Counted from the stretch's first letter, positions 8,901 through 17,089 are shown. The stretch: DNA of 64,000 nucleotides from JAZIHH01 sp036678685 (GCA_036678685.1 JAZIHH010000027.1:203534-267533); one strand, 5' to 3'. Notes: generated by a model from the sequence alone, not told the origin. Numbers and translations are program-made.

Positions 8901-10384
8901 TTCATGTCCTGAGTTGTTCGACCACTTTTGAGTTGGGTGTAGATTTAGGGGATTTGAATATTGTTTTCTTAAGGAATGTGCCGCCGGAATCCTTTAATTA
9001 TACGCAGAGGGTCGGACGTGCCGGCAGAAGAACCGGCATCCCGGGCTTTGCTCTCACTTATTGCCGGAAAAGCCCTCATGATTTTTATCATTTTAGTGAA
9101 CCCCAGCGGATGCTCCAAGGAAAAATCAGGGCGCCGGTTTTACGTATAAGTAATGAAAAGATTATAACCAGGCATATGGCAGCCACAATGTTCTCATACT
9201 ATTTCCGGAGTAAGCGGGAGAGATTTGGCAGTTTGAAGGATTTTATTGATGATTTTACCAATCCATCTGCGGTTGCTGATTTCAAAAATTATTTATTGGA
9301 AAAGCGAGAACAGCATGAAAAAATCTTAAAAAAGATTATTCCCAAGGAAATGTGGGCAAGGATGGGGCTTGAAGATGAAACCTGGATTGAAAAGATTGCA
9401 GGGGAAGAGAGCCGTTTGCGATTGGCAGAGCTGGAAGCGGCCGCTGATTTTCAAAGTGTTGTCCGAATCAAACAAAAAGCTATGAAAGGAGAAGATTTTA
9501 AAAAAGCGCAGTGGGCGAAGGATAGACAAGACACCATTAGTGATGAAAGAATCCTTGCTTTTCTTTCGCGAAAGGCAATTATACCTAAGTACGGTTTCCC
9601 TGTTGACGTTGTTGAACTTGACACCCACGATATTCAGAAGACTGCCGAATCCCATCAGGTAACTTTAGTAAGGGATTTATCACTGGCTGTTTCGGAATTT
9701 GCCCCAACCAGCCGGTTAGTGGCCAATAAGAAAGAATGGGTATCCTACGCTATAAAACGGGTGCCGGAAAGAGAATGGGAACGGTGGTATTATTGCCTCG
9801 AACATAATAGATTCATTAAAGAAGAACGTGAAGAAGGCAGACTGGGAAAATGCTGTGACAGAAAGAGGAAATTTATTATTCCCCGTTTTGGTTTTGTGAC
9901 TAATCAGGAAAACGCCCAGGAACCAAAAGGTCGGCCCAGCAGACTCTTTTCGTCAAGACCTTACTTTGTTGGTTTAAAAGGCACGGAACCGGAGGAACTT
10001 GATTTTGGCGCCGTAGTGGTTGCCAAGGCGGCAATGGGGCAGATGGTAGTGATCTGTGAAGGGCGCAGAGGCAGAGGTTTTTATATCTGTACTTCTTGTG
10101 GCGCAGGTTTTTGTTCCCGTCAGCAAACCCATGATGATCCATTTGGGGAGAAGTGCCACGGTAAACTTGAACTATTCTCGTTGGGGCATGAATTTGTCAC
10201 GGATGTTTTGGGCCTTCGGTTTACACTCCCCACCGCCATACTGGCAGCAGAACCAATAGATCAATTTTGGTTTTACTATTCGTTGGGTACCGCCTTAGTT
10301 GAAGGGACATCAGAAATATTGGAGATCCCTTCAACTGATTTGAATGTTACTGTGAAGGATGATACCATGCATGATGCTTATTAA
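5903..10384 (+). CDS. DruE-like DEAH helicase with DUF1998, truncated by in-frame stop
   Basis: A 1493-residue superfamily 2 helicase. Walker A TGTGSGKTES is near residue 110, the ALILYPMNALANDQ motif near 145, DEAH near 255, SAT in TSATLT near 292, the motif V region FELGVDLGD near 1008 and QRVGRAGRRTG near 1034. Between the two RecA lobes is a large insertion with several zinc-binding clusters (CRECGQHY, CVICGYLE, CSFCQYRG, CDTCGR). From about residue 1330 it enters the DUF1998 region, with more cysteine pairs. Size and layout resemble DruE of Druantia and other large DUF1998 defence helicases rather than the short MrfA type. Translation stops at TAA 10382-10384, but the same frame continues with the expected family ending (IILYDAVPGGAG and four cysteines). 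Either a nonsense mutation, a sequencing error or readthrough. It follows the zinc-finger gene by six bases. Confidence 0.8.
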   Translation: MPMINPIELAREVENSYLRYLETSFYFRDLGLYRSFKEALASGRLVKGPYLEGTPLYKQGKTFREVSMEILGFLPDEGFLKALEGGRPLYQHQEAAIRKTTAGMNVVVTTGTGSGKTESFLYPILLHLYKEYREGTLGPGVRALILYPMNALANDQRERLGDISAKLQEYNSDFNFTFGQYIGETPENERDTERNAEEHLRNRFPGELVLRSEMRETPPHILLTNYSMLEYLLIRPFDSPLFDNGMAKWWTFIVLDEAHQYRGAKGIEMGMLLRRLKQRLREGGRTEPFISIATSATLTNAEEEKGIVALFASELFGEPFGEESVVFGITEEVLPGGNYELQVEDYEKLLSAINSGSQDLLSGYSAFYDEAMGGDIKKVAGNILKNDLRATQLRQIATEHVMDFVEIGKRIFPDLDEDSRINALSLLVELLMKARDPVTGRPLLSARYHFFIRSLEGAYLSLYPVNKVSLDRFGNPDEGKLFEVALCRECGQHYLVGQIRENRLEEAIRDPGGLEYGVTFFRPLSVEEIKDLKLFGVGKDDSEDIGDVDEDSRAPKNIYQLCVICGYLELIEPGKVEISRPAMPCGHQDYIYLEEQKNLEDKDKDRPDQIPQCSFCQYRGPNPVREITHGTDGPHVVISTELYKRIYDRLPPEYRKILAFTDSRQEAAFFAWYLDNSYQEILSRNLMYKTISKLSVHSTQGVSLREIADGIEVLYSKKSLFPPWMGQLERKKKLWLYLYREFLTDEKRISLEGVGLIKWFLIWPDSFSVPDALHKFPWDLNKEEAENLLFILLDFMRTDKAVELRAGAGVSLSWRDLNLQANQKSVVYSEAGYLRRETRQNLRLWNGLQGRRAQYLIKLLRSKGFGIEKAKEEAKRILAVIWDAIRGIESEDPYTICCFIGDRCRLNPDWWRASALGPDDTVYVCDTCGRIQAVSVWGLCARHRCPGKVSSVKVKDLDPDHYNRLYRSDLPGFMRVEEHTAQINYKKGREFQRDFKSGKIHVLSCSTTFELGVDLGDLNIVFLRNVPPESFNYTQRVGRAGRRTGIPGFALTYCRKSPHDFYHFSEPQRMLQGKIRAPVLRISNEKIITRHMAATMFSYYFRSKRERFGSLKDFIDDFTNPSAVADFKNYLLEKREQHEKILKKIIPKEMWARMGLEDETWIEKIAGEESRLRLAELEAAADFQSVVRIKQKAMKGEDFKKAQWAKDRQDTISDERILAFLSRKAIIPKYGFPVDVVELDTHDIQKTAESHQVTLVRDLSLAVSEFAPTSRLVANKKEWVSYAIKRVPEREWERWYYCLEHNRFIKEEREEGRLGKCCDRKRKFIIPRFGFVTNQENAQEPKGRPSRLFSSRPYFVGLKGTEPEELDFGAVVVAKAAMGQMVVICEGRRGRGFYICTSCGAGFCSRQQTHDDPFGEKCHGKLELFSLGHEFVTDVLGLRFTLPTAILAAEPIDQFWFYYSLGTALVEGTSEILEIPSTDLNVTVKDDTMHDAY

Positions 10385-10630
10385 ATAATTCTTTATGACG
10401 CCGTTCCGGGAGGCGCGGGATTGGTGGCCAGGCTTGAAGAAAAACATGTATTACTGGAGGCAATAAAAGCCGGCTATAACCGGGTTGTTGGCAAATGCGG
10501 CTGCGGAGAAGATACTAGTTGCTATGGATGCTTACGCAGTTACCGGAATCAATTTGCCCATCAAAAAATGCAGCGTGGACCAGTTAAAGAGTATTTGGCT
10601 GCTGTATTGGCAGTGATGGAAGAAGAGTAA
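10385..10630 (+). pseudogene. C-terminal DUF1998 tail of the helicase, after the stop
   Basis: This is the in-frame continuation of the helicase. It starts IILYDAVPGGAGLVARLEE and has the C-terminal metal-binding signature CGCGEDTSCYGCLRSYRN followed by H and Q residues, the normal end of DUF1998 proteins. No base insertion is needed to join it; only the TAA codon at 10382 separates it. A TTG at 10421 could start a separate 69-residue peptide, but no good ribosome-binding site is evident. If the stop is real, the helicase lacks its last cysteine cluster and may be inactive. Confidence 0.7.
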
Positions 10631-10848
10631 TGAAATTGTTGTCGATCCCCGGTAATATGAAAACCTCGTTTTTGTTTATTTATGAAGATTTGAAACAGTT
10701 GCCCTGGCAAGGACCCATCGTAGGCAAATTATTGTTTTGGAAAAGGCATTCCCTACGTCCACGAGGCTTGGGCTTTTTTTGTCTCAACTATGATTTGGTA
10801 AAGGTAATGGCGGCTGAACTGAAAAGATATTCAGAATACCAAAACTAG
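10630..10848 (+). pseudogene. Chimeric small ORF ending in a WYL-regulator remnant
   Basis: A 72-codon reading frame starting at an ATG that overlaps the previous stop (TAATG). The first about 50 residues are not recognised. The last 17 (LVKVMAAELKRYSEYQN) match the C-terminus of the WYL regulator at 2394-3386 (MVAKTMAAGLKRYSEINK). The DNA match continues beyond the gene into the dyad region. It is best read as the scar of a recombination or deletion joining the helicase module to a second WYL gene that once preceded cas3. Confidence 0.55.
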
Positions 10849-10901
10849 ATGGCCAGAGAATGACAGGCAAAAATTTGGGCGTAAAACTTTCATGAAAGAA
10901 C

Positions 10902-10955
10902 TTCTGTTCGGTGACATAAGATGTCATCACAATATGGTAAAATTTATGTGAAAAG
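10902..10955 (+). promoter_or_regulatory. Dyad-containing cas operon control region, copy 2
   Basis: TGACAT-AAG-ATGTCA at 10912-10926 is a perfect dyad with a 3-base centre. A -35-like GTGACA (10911-10916) overlaps it, and TATGGT at 10933-10938 follows after 16 bases, with TGGTAAAAT next to it. It lies 60-80 bases upstream of the cas3 start. An operator overlapping the -35 region would give repression. The copy at 3392-3445 and a weaker match at 2345-2358 upstream of the WYL gene point to the WYL protein as the binder. Confidence 0.5.
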
Positions 10956-10988
10956 CGTTGCAATTTTTTACGAAAGGGCTGTCAACAA

Positions 10989-13496
10989 ATGAGCCAAAAT
11001 CATGACGGTTATATTCGTAAAGATTACTTAAACGCTTGTCCTGATTTCATTGCCCATCGTCGAGAAAAGGACGGTGAAATGCAAAGCCTATGGGACCATC
11101 TATTGGAAACTTCACATTTATCTGCTGCATTTGCCGGGAAAATCGGTCTGCAAAGGCACGGTGAATTATTGGGCCTCTTGCATGATCTGGGAAAAGCAAA
11201 CGCCGAATTTGACCGGTATATCCGGTCGGCTACCGGGCTGATTGATCCGGATGAAGATGATTACGTGGATGCGGAAGAACAAAAAGGGAAAATTGACCAT
11301 TCAAGCGCCGGTGCACAGATTATATATAACGCGCTTTCAAAGAAAGATAAGGGAAATTTGGCTGCAGAAATTTTATCCTTGGTAATCGCCTCACATCATT
11401 CAGGGTTGATAGATTGTTTGACTCCGGACGGGTTCGATAATCTCTCCCGGAGAATGAGCAAATCTGATGAGAAAACAAAAACCACAGAATCCTATGGGAA
11501 TTTAGTTGAACCCCTGAAACGAAAAGCAGAAGAAATTCTGGCTGATGACCGCATCATTGGACAAATAAACCAAACGCTCAAGTCATTAAAAGAAAAGAAC
11601 GATTCCCAAGAGACTTTTATGTTCAAAACAGGATTACTAGTCAGATATCTTTTTAGTTGCCTCATCGACGCAGACAGGATAAATACGGCGGATTTTGAAA
11701 TCCCCAAGCAAGCCAAAGAGAGAAATTTGGGCGCTGCTCAAAACTGGGATCTGTTAATTGAAAAGCTAGAACAACATCTAAGTAAATTTACCTGTAGGAA
11801 TCATGTTGATCTTATCCGCAGCGAGGTCTCCGATGAATGTCTGAGGTATGCTAAAAAACCAAAAGGTCTTTATCAATTAACAGTCCCGACAGGCGGTGGA
11901 AAAACCCTTTCCAGCCTGCGCTTTGCCTTGAACCATGCCCGGGAACACGGCATGGACAGAATTATCTATGTCCTTCCGTACACTTCAATTATTGACCAAA
12001 ACGCCGATACGGTCAGGAAAATTCTTGAGGATAAAACGGATGACGAAAACTACGCCACTAATATTGTCTTGGAGCACCACTCAAACTTGACCCCGGAAAA
12101 AGAAACCAGCCGCCAAAAGTTGTTGGCAGAAAACTGGGACGCCCCGGTGGTTTTCACCACTATGGTTCAGTTTTTAGAAGCCCTGTTTGGTGCCGGGACG
12201 AGAAACGCCCGGAGAATGCATCAGTTGGCCAGGGCGGTGCTTATCTTTGATGAGATACAAACTCTGCCTGTTAAATGTGTCCATCTATTTAATATCGCTG
12301 TTCGATTTTTGATACAAAATTGTGGTTCAACAGTGGTTCTTTGTACGGCGACCCAGCCTTTGCTGGACAAGGTGGAACCGATTTTCAGAGCTCTGCAAAT
12401 CACTTCTGATCAACAAATGGCCCCGGATATAAAGAGGTTATTTAGAGAGTTGAAACGGGTTGAAGTTTACGACCGGCGTAAACCCGGCGGTTGGACTGCT
12501 GAAGAGGTGGCCGATTTAGCAAAAAAGGAATTGGATGAAACCGGAAGCGTTTTGGTGATTGTCAATACGAAAAAAGCCGCAGTCGATCTATTTCAAATGT
12601 TGAAAAACAATGTCAAAGCGAAGGCCTATCACCTCAGCACTAATATGTGTCCGGCCCACCGTATGGAAGTCTTAGAAAGCGTTAAGAAATGTTTGTCAGA
12701 TAAAAAACCGGTCATTTGTGTAAGTACCCAGCTTATTGAAGCCGGGGTTGACATTGATTTTGGCAGTGTCATTCGTTACCTGGCAGGGCTTGACTCCATC
12801 GCCCAAGCTGCCGGCCGTTGTAACCGTAACGGGTTAAGGCCCCGGCCGGGACGGGTTTTTATTATCAATCCAAAAGAAGAAAATTTGGGAAAGCTGCAAG
12901 ATATCAAGATTGGCCGGGATATAGCAGAACGCGTACTTAATGACTTTTTGTCGGCTCCGGAGGAGTTTGACAGGGATATCTTAGGCCCCAAAGCCATGGA
13001 ACGTTACTATCACTATTATTTTTACGCACGAAAGGAGGAGATGTCCTATAAAGTAGGTGCAAATTCGGGAATTGGCAGAGAGGATGATTTATTTGAGCTT
13101 TTTTCTACCAATAGGCTATCGGTTGCTGCTTACCAAAGAGTAAATCAATCTCAACCCTCAATTTTACTGCGACAATCCTTCATGTCGGCCTCCAAAGAGT
13201 TTCAGGTGATAGATTCGCCCACTCACGGTATTGTTGTCCCATATAAAGAGGGACTAGAAATTATCAGCCAGCTTTGTGCGGCCAAAAACTTGGAAAAGCA
13301 ATATCAATTATTAAAAAAAGCGCAAAGATATTCAGTTAATATATTCTCCCATCTATTCGATGAATTGCTGCAAAAGAAAGCCATTCACGAGGTGCAGGAG
13401 GGAACAGGAGTTTTTTATCTGGACAAGCGGTACTACACCGTTGAATACGGCCTAAGTACAGAACCGGCCGGGGAGATGGATATTTTAACCGTTTAG
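10989..13496 (+). CDS. cas3: CRISPR-associated nuclease-helicase Cas3 (type I-C)
   Basis: An 835-residue protein. The N-terminal HD nuclease domain has H37, H43 and the LLHDLGK motif (H65, D66), followed by IDHSSAG and ASHHSG. The helicase part has Walker A TGGGKT near 301-306, the DEIQ box at 421-424, CTATQP near 455, and motifs V/VI in STQLIEAGVDIDFGS and QAAGRCNRNG. Cas3 is recruited by Cascade after R-loop formation and unwinds and degrades the non-target strand. AAAGGG precedes the ATG. It heads the cas operon, 12 bases ahead of cas5c. All key motifs are present, so it looks functional. Confidence 0.95.
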   Translation: MSQNHDGYIRKDYLNACPDFIAHRREKDGEMQSLWDHLLETSHLSAAFAGKIGLQRHGELLGLLHDLGKANAEFDRYIRSATGLIDPDEDDYVDAEEQKGKIDHSSAGAQIIYNALSKKDKGNLAAEILSLVIASHHSGLIDCLTPDGFDNLSRRMSKSDEKTKTTESYGNLVEPLKRKAEEILADDRIIGQINQTLKSLKEKNDSQETFMFKTGLLVRYLFSCLIDADRINTADFEIPKQAKERNLGAAQNWDLLIEKLEQHLSKFTCRNHVDLIRSEVSDECLRYAKKPKGLYQLTVPTGGGKTLSSLRFALNHAREHGMDRIIYVLPYTSIIDQNADTVRKILEDKTDDENYATNIVLEHHSNLTPEKETSRQKLLAENWDAPVVFTTMVQFLEALFGAGTRNARRMHQLARAVLIFDEIQTLPVKCVHLFNIAVRFLIQNCGSTVVLCTATQPLLDKVEPIFRALQITSDQQMAPDIKRLFRELKRVEVYDRRKPGGWTAEEVADLAKKELDETGSVLVIVNTKKAAVDLFQMLKNNVKAKAYHLSTNMCPAHRMEVLESVKKCLSDKKPVICVSTQLIEAGVDIDFGSVIRYLAGLDSIAQAAGRCNRNGLRPRPGRVFIINPKEENLGKLQDIKIGRDIAERVLNDFLSAPEEFDRDILGPKAMERYYHYYFYARKEEMSYKVGANSGIGREDDLFELFSTNRLSVAAYQRVNQSQPSILLRQSFMSASKEFQVIDSPTHGIVVPYKEGLEIISQLCAAKNLEKQYQLLKKAQRYSVNIFSHLFDELLQKKAIHEVQEGTGVFYLDKRYYTVEYGLSTEPAGEMDILTV

Positions 13497-13507
13497 GGAG
13501 GTGTATT

Positions 13508-14227
13508 ATGGAAAACAGAGTGGAATTTAAGGTCTACGGCAAGTATGCCCTATTTACCGATCCTCTAACCAAGATTGGGGGAGAAAAATGCTCTTATCAA
13601 ATCCCAACCTACCAGGCTTTAAAAGGAATTTTGGAGTCGGTTTACTGGAAACCGACAATTGTTTGGTATATCGACAAGGTCAGAATAATGAAACCGATTA
13701 GAACCCAAACGCGAAGTGCGAAACCGATTAACTATAGCGGAGGCCATTTCTTGTCGATCTATACCTACCTGGTGGATGTGGAGTATCAGGTCCAAGCACA
13801 TTTTGAATGGAATTTAAACCGGGAGGATCTTGCCCAAGACCGGAATGAAAACAAGCACTATTTTGTCGCCAAACGTATGATTGAGCGGGGGGGAAGAAGA
13901 GATATCTTCCTGGGGGCGCGGGAATGCCAGGGTTATGTGGAACCCTGCAAGTTCGGTGAGGGCGAGGGGTTTTATGACAACTATGGCGAACTGGCTTTTG
14001 ACTTGATGTTTCACGGCTTTGACTATCCCGACGAAAGCGGGAAAAATGAACTTTACGCCCGCTTTTGGCGGCCAAAAATGGTTAACGGTGTGGTGGAATT
14101 TCCCCGCCCGGAAGATTGTCAATTTCGTAAATTTGTCAGGAAAATGACGGCAAATCGAATTGAAACATTAGGACTGGCGGAAGAAGGATTGCTGAATGGA
14201 TGCTCCGGAAAGGGGGTGGGTGGATGA
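13508..14227 (+). CDS. cas5c: Cas5c/Cas5d pre-crRNA endoribonuclease and Cascade subunit
   Basis: A 239-residue Cas5 of subtype I-C. In this subtype Cas5 replaces Cas6 and cuts the repeat at the 3' base of its hairpin, leaving an 11-nt 5' handle on the crRNA. The residues Tyr46, Lys116 and His117 sit at exactly the positions of the catalytic triad described for Bacillus halodurans Cas5d, which supports activity. GGGAGGTG precedes the ATG. The stop overlaps the start of cas8c as ATGA, indicating coupled translation. Confidence 0.95.
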   Translation: MENRVEFKVYGKYALFTDPLTKIGGEKCSYQIPTYQALKGILESVYWKPTIVWYIDKVRIMKPIRTQTRSAKPINYSGGHFLSIYTYLVDVEYQVQAHFEWNLNREDLAQDRNENKHYFVAKRMIERGGRRDIFLGARECQGYVEPCKFGEGEGFYDNYGELAFDLMFHGFDYPDESGKNELYARFWRPKMVNGVVEFPRPEDCQFRKFVRKMTANRIETLGLAEEGLLNGCSGKGVGG

Positions 14228-16143
14228 GTTGGATACAAAAACTTTATGAAACATACGAAAACTGTCAATCTATGATCGGCGCCGAGGCGGATGAAAAAGC
14301 AATACCACTAATACCGATCTGCCATACTACCCAACAGGCACATATCGAAATTGTCCTTGATCAAGAAGGTAATTTTCTACGGGCAAAAGTGGTTGCTAAA
14401 GAGAATGCCCGGACTATTGTGCCGTGTACAGAGGCTTCCGGCGGTAGATCAGGAATAAGACCTGAAAGTCACCCGCTTTGCGATAAACTGCAATATGTGG
14501 CCGGTGATTTTGCTGACTTTGGAGGGAAAGTAACAAAGGGCTTTGCTGAAGATCCAAAAGAACCTTTTCGAAAATACAGGGAAATTCTGAGTGACTGGTG
14601 TGCCTCGCCGTTCACTCACCCTAAGATAAAAGCCGTTTTGAAGTACGTTGAAAAAGAACGTGTAATAAAAGACCTTGTTCAGCAGCAAATCCTCCATCTC
14701 GGGAATGACGGAAAACTCATAGACAAATGGGATAAAGAAAGCGGAAAGGAGGCACCGGAGATTTTTAAGGTTTTAGGAAACGCAAAACAGGGAGATGCCT
14801 TTGTCCGCTGGGCTGTCGAAATCCCGGGTGATCCGCAGGCCGCTGTCTGGACTGACATGGAACTCTTTACAAGTTGGATTAAGTACTATTCATCAACAAA
14901 ACAGGAGAAGACTTTTTGTTACGTTACCGGCGATGAGCTTCCAGCTGCCGACCAGCACCCAGCCAAATTGAGACATGACGGTGACAAGGCCAAATTAATC
15001 TCGGCCAACGATACCAGTGGTTTTACCTTCCGGGGCCGTTTTAGCACAGCGGGTCAGGCTTGTGGTGTTGGCTTTACAATAACCCAGAAAGCACATAACG
15101 CGCTCCGGTGGCTGATTGGGAAACAAGGATACAGGAGAGGGAGTCAGGCTATAGTGGCCTGGGCAGTTACAGGCGAGGAAATCCCCGCCCCTCTAGAGGA
15201 TACCTTTTCCATGCTAGGGCTTGATTTGCTGGCAAGCGACTCCGAATCTTCTATTTCAACCGCCCAGGAATTTGCACTTAAGCTCAATAAGAAGATTGCC
15301 GGCTATAGCACAAAACTTGGCCCCACAACCGGTATTGTGGTTATAGGTTTGGATTCGGTAAATCCAGGCCGTATGTCTATCACCTTTTACCGGGAATTAA
15401 CCGGCTCGGAGTTTTTGGAACGGCTCGAGAGATGGCATAACACTTGTTCCTGGATTCATGATTATCGCTTTGTTGAAGTAGATGGTGGAAAGAAAAAAGA
15501 AAGGAAGCGAATTAGATTTATTGGCGCACCCGCCCCAAATGATATTGCCGAAGCAGCTTACGGCAACAAGGTCGACGATAATCTTCGAAAAGCAACAGTA
15601 GAACGAATTCTTCCCTGTATTATCGACGGGAGAAAATTACCGAAAGATCTGGTTGAATCAGCCGTCCGGCGAGCCTGCAACCGGATGGGAAAAGAAGATT
15701 GGGAATGGAACAAAACTCTTAGTATCGCTTGTGCTCTTTATAAAAAATATTATGAAGAGGAGGAATATGAGATGGCTTTAGATGAGAATAGAAAAACCCG
15801 GGATTATCTTTATGGACGTTTACTAGCAATCGCTGACAACCTGGAAGAATGGGCTTTAAGAACAGCCGGTGAAAACCGCCAGACAAATGCCGCCCGCTTG
15901 ATGCAACGTTTTGCAGAGCATCCTTATTCAACATGGCGGACGATTGAATTGGCTTTAGTTCCTTATAAAGCTAGGCTGGGCAATAAAGCTACAAAACACC
16001 TGCGGTTAATTACCGAGGTAATGAATATGTTTGATCCGGATGATTTTACCAACGACAGGAAGCTAAGCGGGGAATTTTTACTCGGATATCATTGCCAGCG
16101 TGAAGCCCTTTGGCGTAAGGAGGGTGATAGCGAAAAGGCTTAA
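14224..16143 (+). CDS. cas8c: Cas8c large subunit of type I-C Cascade
   Basis: A protein of about 639 residues (Csd1 family), the PAM-recognising large subunit. Homology is inferred from its position, length and the typical Csd1 stretches (TSGFTFRGRFSTAGQACGVG; ARSVQ-like segments replaced here by KAHNALRWLIGKQGY). I chose the ATG at 14224, which overlaps the cas5c stop and has AGGGGG upstream, instead of an ATG at 14200 inside cas5c. The last 123 codons can also be translated separately as Cas11c. An 80-base gap separates it from cas7c. Confidence 0.93.
   Translation: MSWIQKLYETYENCQSMIGAEADEKAIPLIPICHTTQQAHIEIVLDQEGNFLRAKVVAKENARTIVPCTEASGGRSGIRPESHPLCDKLQYVAGDFADFGGKVTKGFAEDPKEPFRKYREILSDWCASPFTHPKIKAVLKYVEKERVIKDLVQQQILHLGNDGKLIDKWDKESGKEAPEIFKVLGNAKQGDAFVRWAVEIPGDPQAAVWTDMELFTSWIKYYSSTKQEKTFCYVTGDELPAADQHPAKLRHDGDKAKLISANDTSGFTFRGRFSTAGQACGVGFTITQKAHNALRWLIGKQGYRRGSQAIVAWAVTGEEIPAPLEDTFSMLGLDLLASDSESSISTAQEFALKLNKKIAGYSTKLGPTTGIVVIGLDSVNPGRMSITFYRELTGSEFLERLERWHNTCSWIHDYRFVEVDGGKKKERKRIRFIGAPAPNDIAEAAYGNKVDDNLRKATVERILPCIIDGRKLPKDLVESAVRRACNRMGKEDWEWNKTLSIACALYKKYYEEEEYEMALDENRKTRDYLYGRLLAIADNLEEWALRTAGENRQTNAARLMQRFAEHPYSTWRTIELALVPYKARLGNKATKHLRLITEVMNMFDPDDFTNDRKLSGEFLLGYHCQREALWRKEGDSEKA
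15772..16143 (+). CDS. cas11c: Cas11c small subunit from an internal start in cas8c
   Basis: Inside cas8c, GAGGAGG at 15757-15763 is followed after eight bases by an in-frame ATG at 15772. It gives a 123-residue protein beginning MALDENRKTRDYLYGRL. Type I-C systems are known to make Cas11c from such an internal start in cas8c. The size, sequence start (MALDE...YLxGRL) and strong Shine-Dalgarno sequence all fit. Cas11c lines the belly of Cascade and stabilises the R-loop. Confidence 0.8.
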   Translation: MALDENRKTRDYLYGRLLAIADNLEEWALRTAGENRQTNAARLMQRFAEHPYSTWRTIELALVPYKARLGNKATKHLRLITEVMNMFDPDDFTNDRKLSGEFLLGYHCQREALWRKEGDSEKA

Positions 16144-16223
16144 TAATCTTCTTAATAACATAACTACATATTCATATATCAAAACTATAAAAATTTAAAA
16201 AAAGAATAAAAGGGGGATTCACA

Positions 16224-17084
16224 TTGGAGACTTTGAAAAACAAAATTGATTTTGCGGTGATTGTGACTGTAAAAAATGCCAATCCAAATGGTGATCCTTT
16301 AAGCGGAAACCGGCCCCGTATCACCTATGACGGCTTGGGGGAGATCTCGGATGTATGTATCAAAAGGAAAATAAGGAACCGTTTACTGGATGCAGGGTAT
16401 CCTGTTTTCGTCCAGTCAGACGATTACAGGATTGACGATTACAGAAGCCTCCGCGCCCGGGCAGAAGGCGAGCTTAAAGGCATAGACATGAAAGACGAAA
16501 CAAAATACCGGGAGGAAGCATGTAAAAAATGGATAGATGTCAGGGCTTTCGGCCAAGTTTTTGCCTATAGTAGCGGAAAAGACGAGGAAAAAGGAGTTTC
16601 TATTGGTATCCGTGGTCCGGTCTCGATTCATCCGGCTTTCAGCGTTTGCCCCGTAAGCGTCTCCAGTATTCAGATTACCAAAAGCGTCAGCGGAGAAGGT
16701 GACGGAACGAAAAGGGCGTCTGACACAATGGGAATGAAGCACCGGGTTGACCATGGGGTATACGTTTTTTACGGTAGTATGAACCCGCAATTGGCCGAAA
16801 AAACCGGTTTTACCAACGAAGATGCGGAAGCGATCAAAAAAGCTATAATTAACTTATTTGAAAATGATTCGTCTTCAGCAAGGCCCGAAGGGAGCATGGA
16901 AGTTTACAGGGTCTATTGGTGGAAACATAACTGTAAAAACGGGCAGTATTCCTCGGCCAAGGTACATCGTTCATTAAAAGTGTCCTTAAAAGAAGGAGTA
17001 ACTGAACCGAAAGACATTTCCGATTACAATATTGAATTACAACATTTAGATGGATTGGAGCCGGAAATTATTGAAGGGCGCTAA
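16224..17084 (+). CDS. cas7c: Cas7c backbone subunit of type I-C Cascade
   Basis: A 286-residue Cas7 (Csd2 family), the subunit that polymerises along the crRNA spacer. The start is a TTG with AGGGGG seven bases upstream. The N-terminus (VIVTVKNANPNGDPLSGNRP) and the central MGMKHRVDHGVYVFYGSMNP are typical family signatures. It lies five bases before cas4 and 80 bases after cas8c, in the standard type I-C order. Confidence 0.95.
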   Translation: METLKNKIDFAVIVTVKNANPNGDPLSGNRPRITYDGLGEISDVCIKRKIRNRLLDAGYPVFVQSDDYRIDDYRSLRARAEGELKGIDMKDETKYREEACKKWIDVRAFGQVFAYSSGKDEEKGVSIGIRGPVSIHPAFSVCPVSVSSIQITKSVSGEGDGTKRASDTMGMKHRVDHGVYVFYGSMNPQLAEKTGFTNEDAEAIKKAIINLFENDSSSARPEGSMEVYRVYWWKHNCKNGQYSSAKVHRSLKVSLKEGVTEPKDISDYNIELQHLDGLEPEIIEGR

Positions 17085-17089
17085 AAACC

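Noticed and set aside
3650..10630. Classification as DISARM
   Set aside because: No methyltransferase, drmC-like PLD nuclease or separate drmA/drmB pair is present; the helicase and DUF1998 parts are in one protein.
14200..14223. Earlier ATG start for cas8c
   Set aside because: It lies inside cas5c without a good ribosome-binding site; the ATG at 14224 has AGGGGG upstream and forms the usual ATGA overlap.
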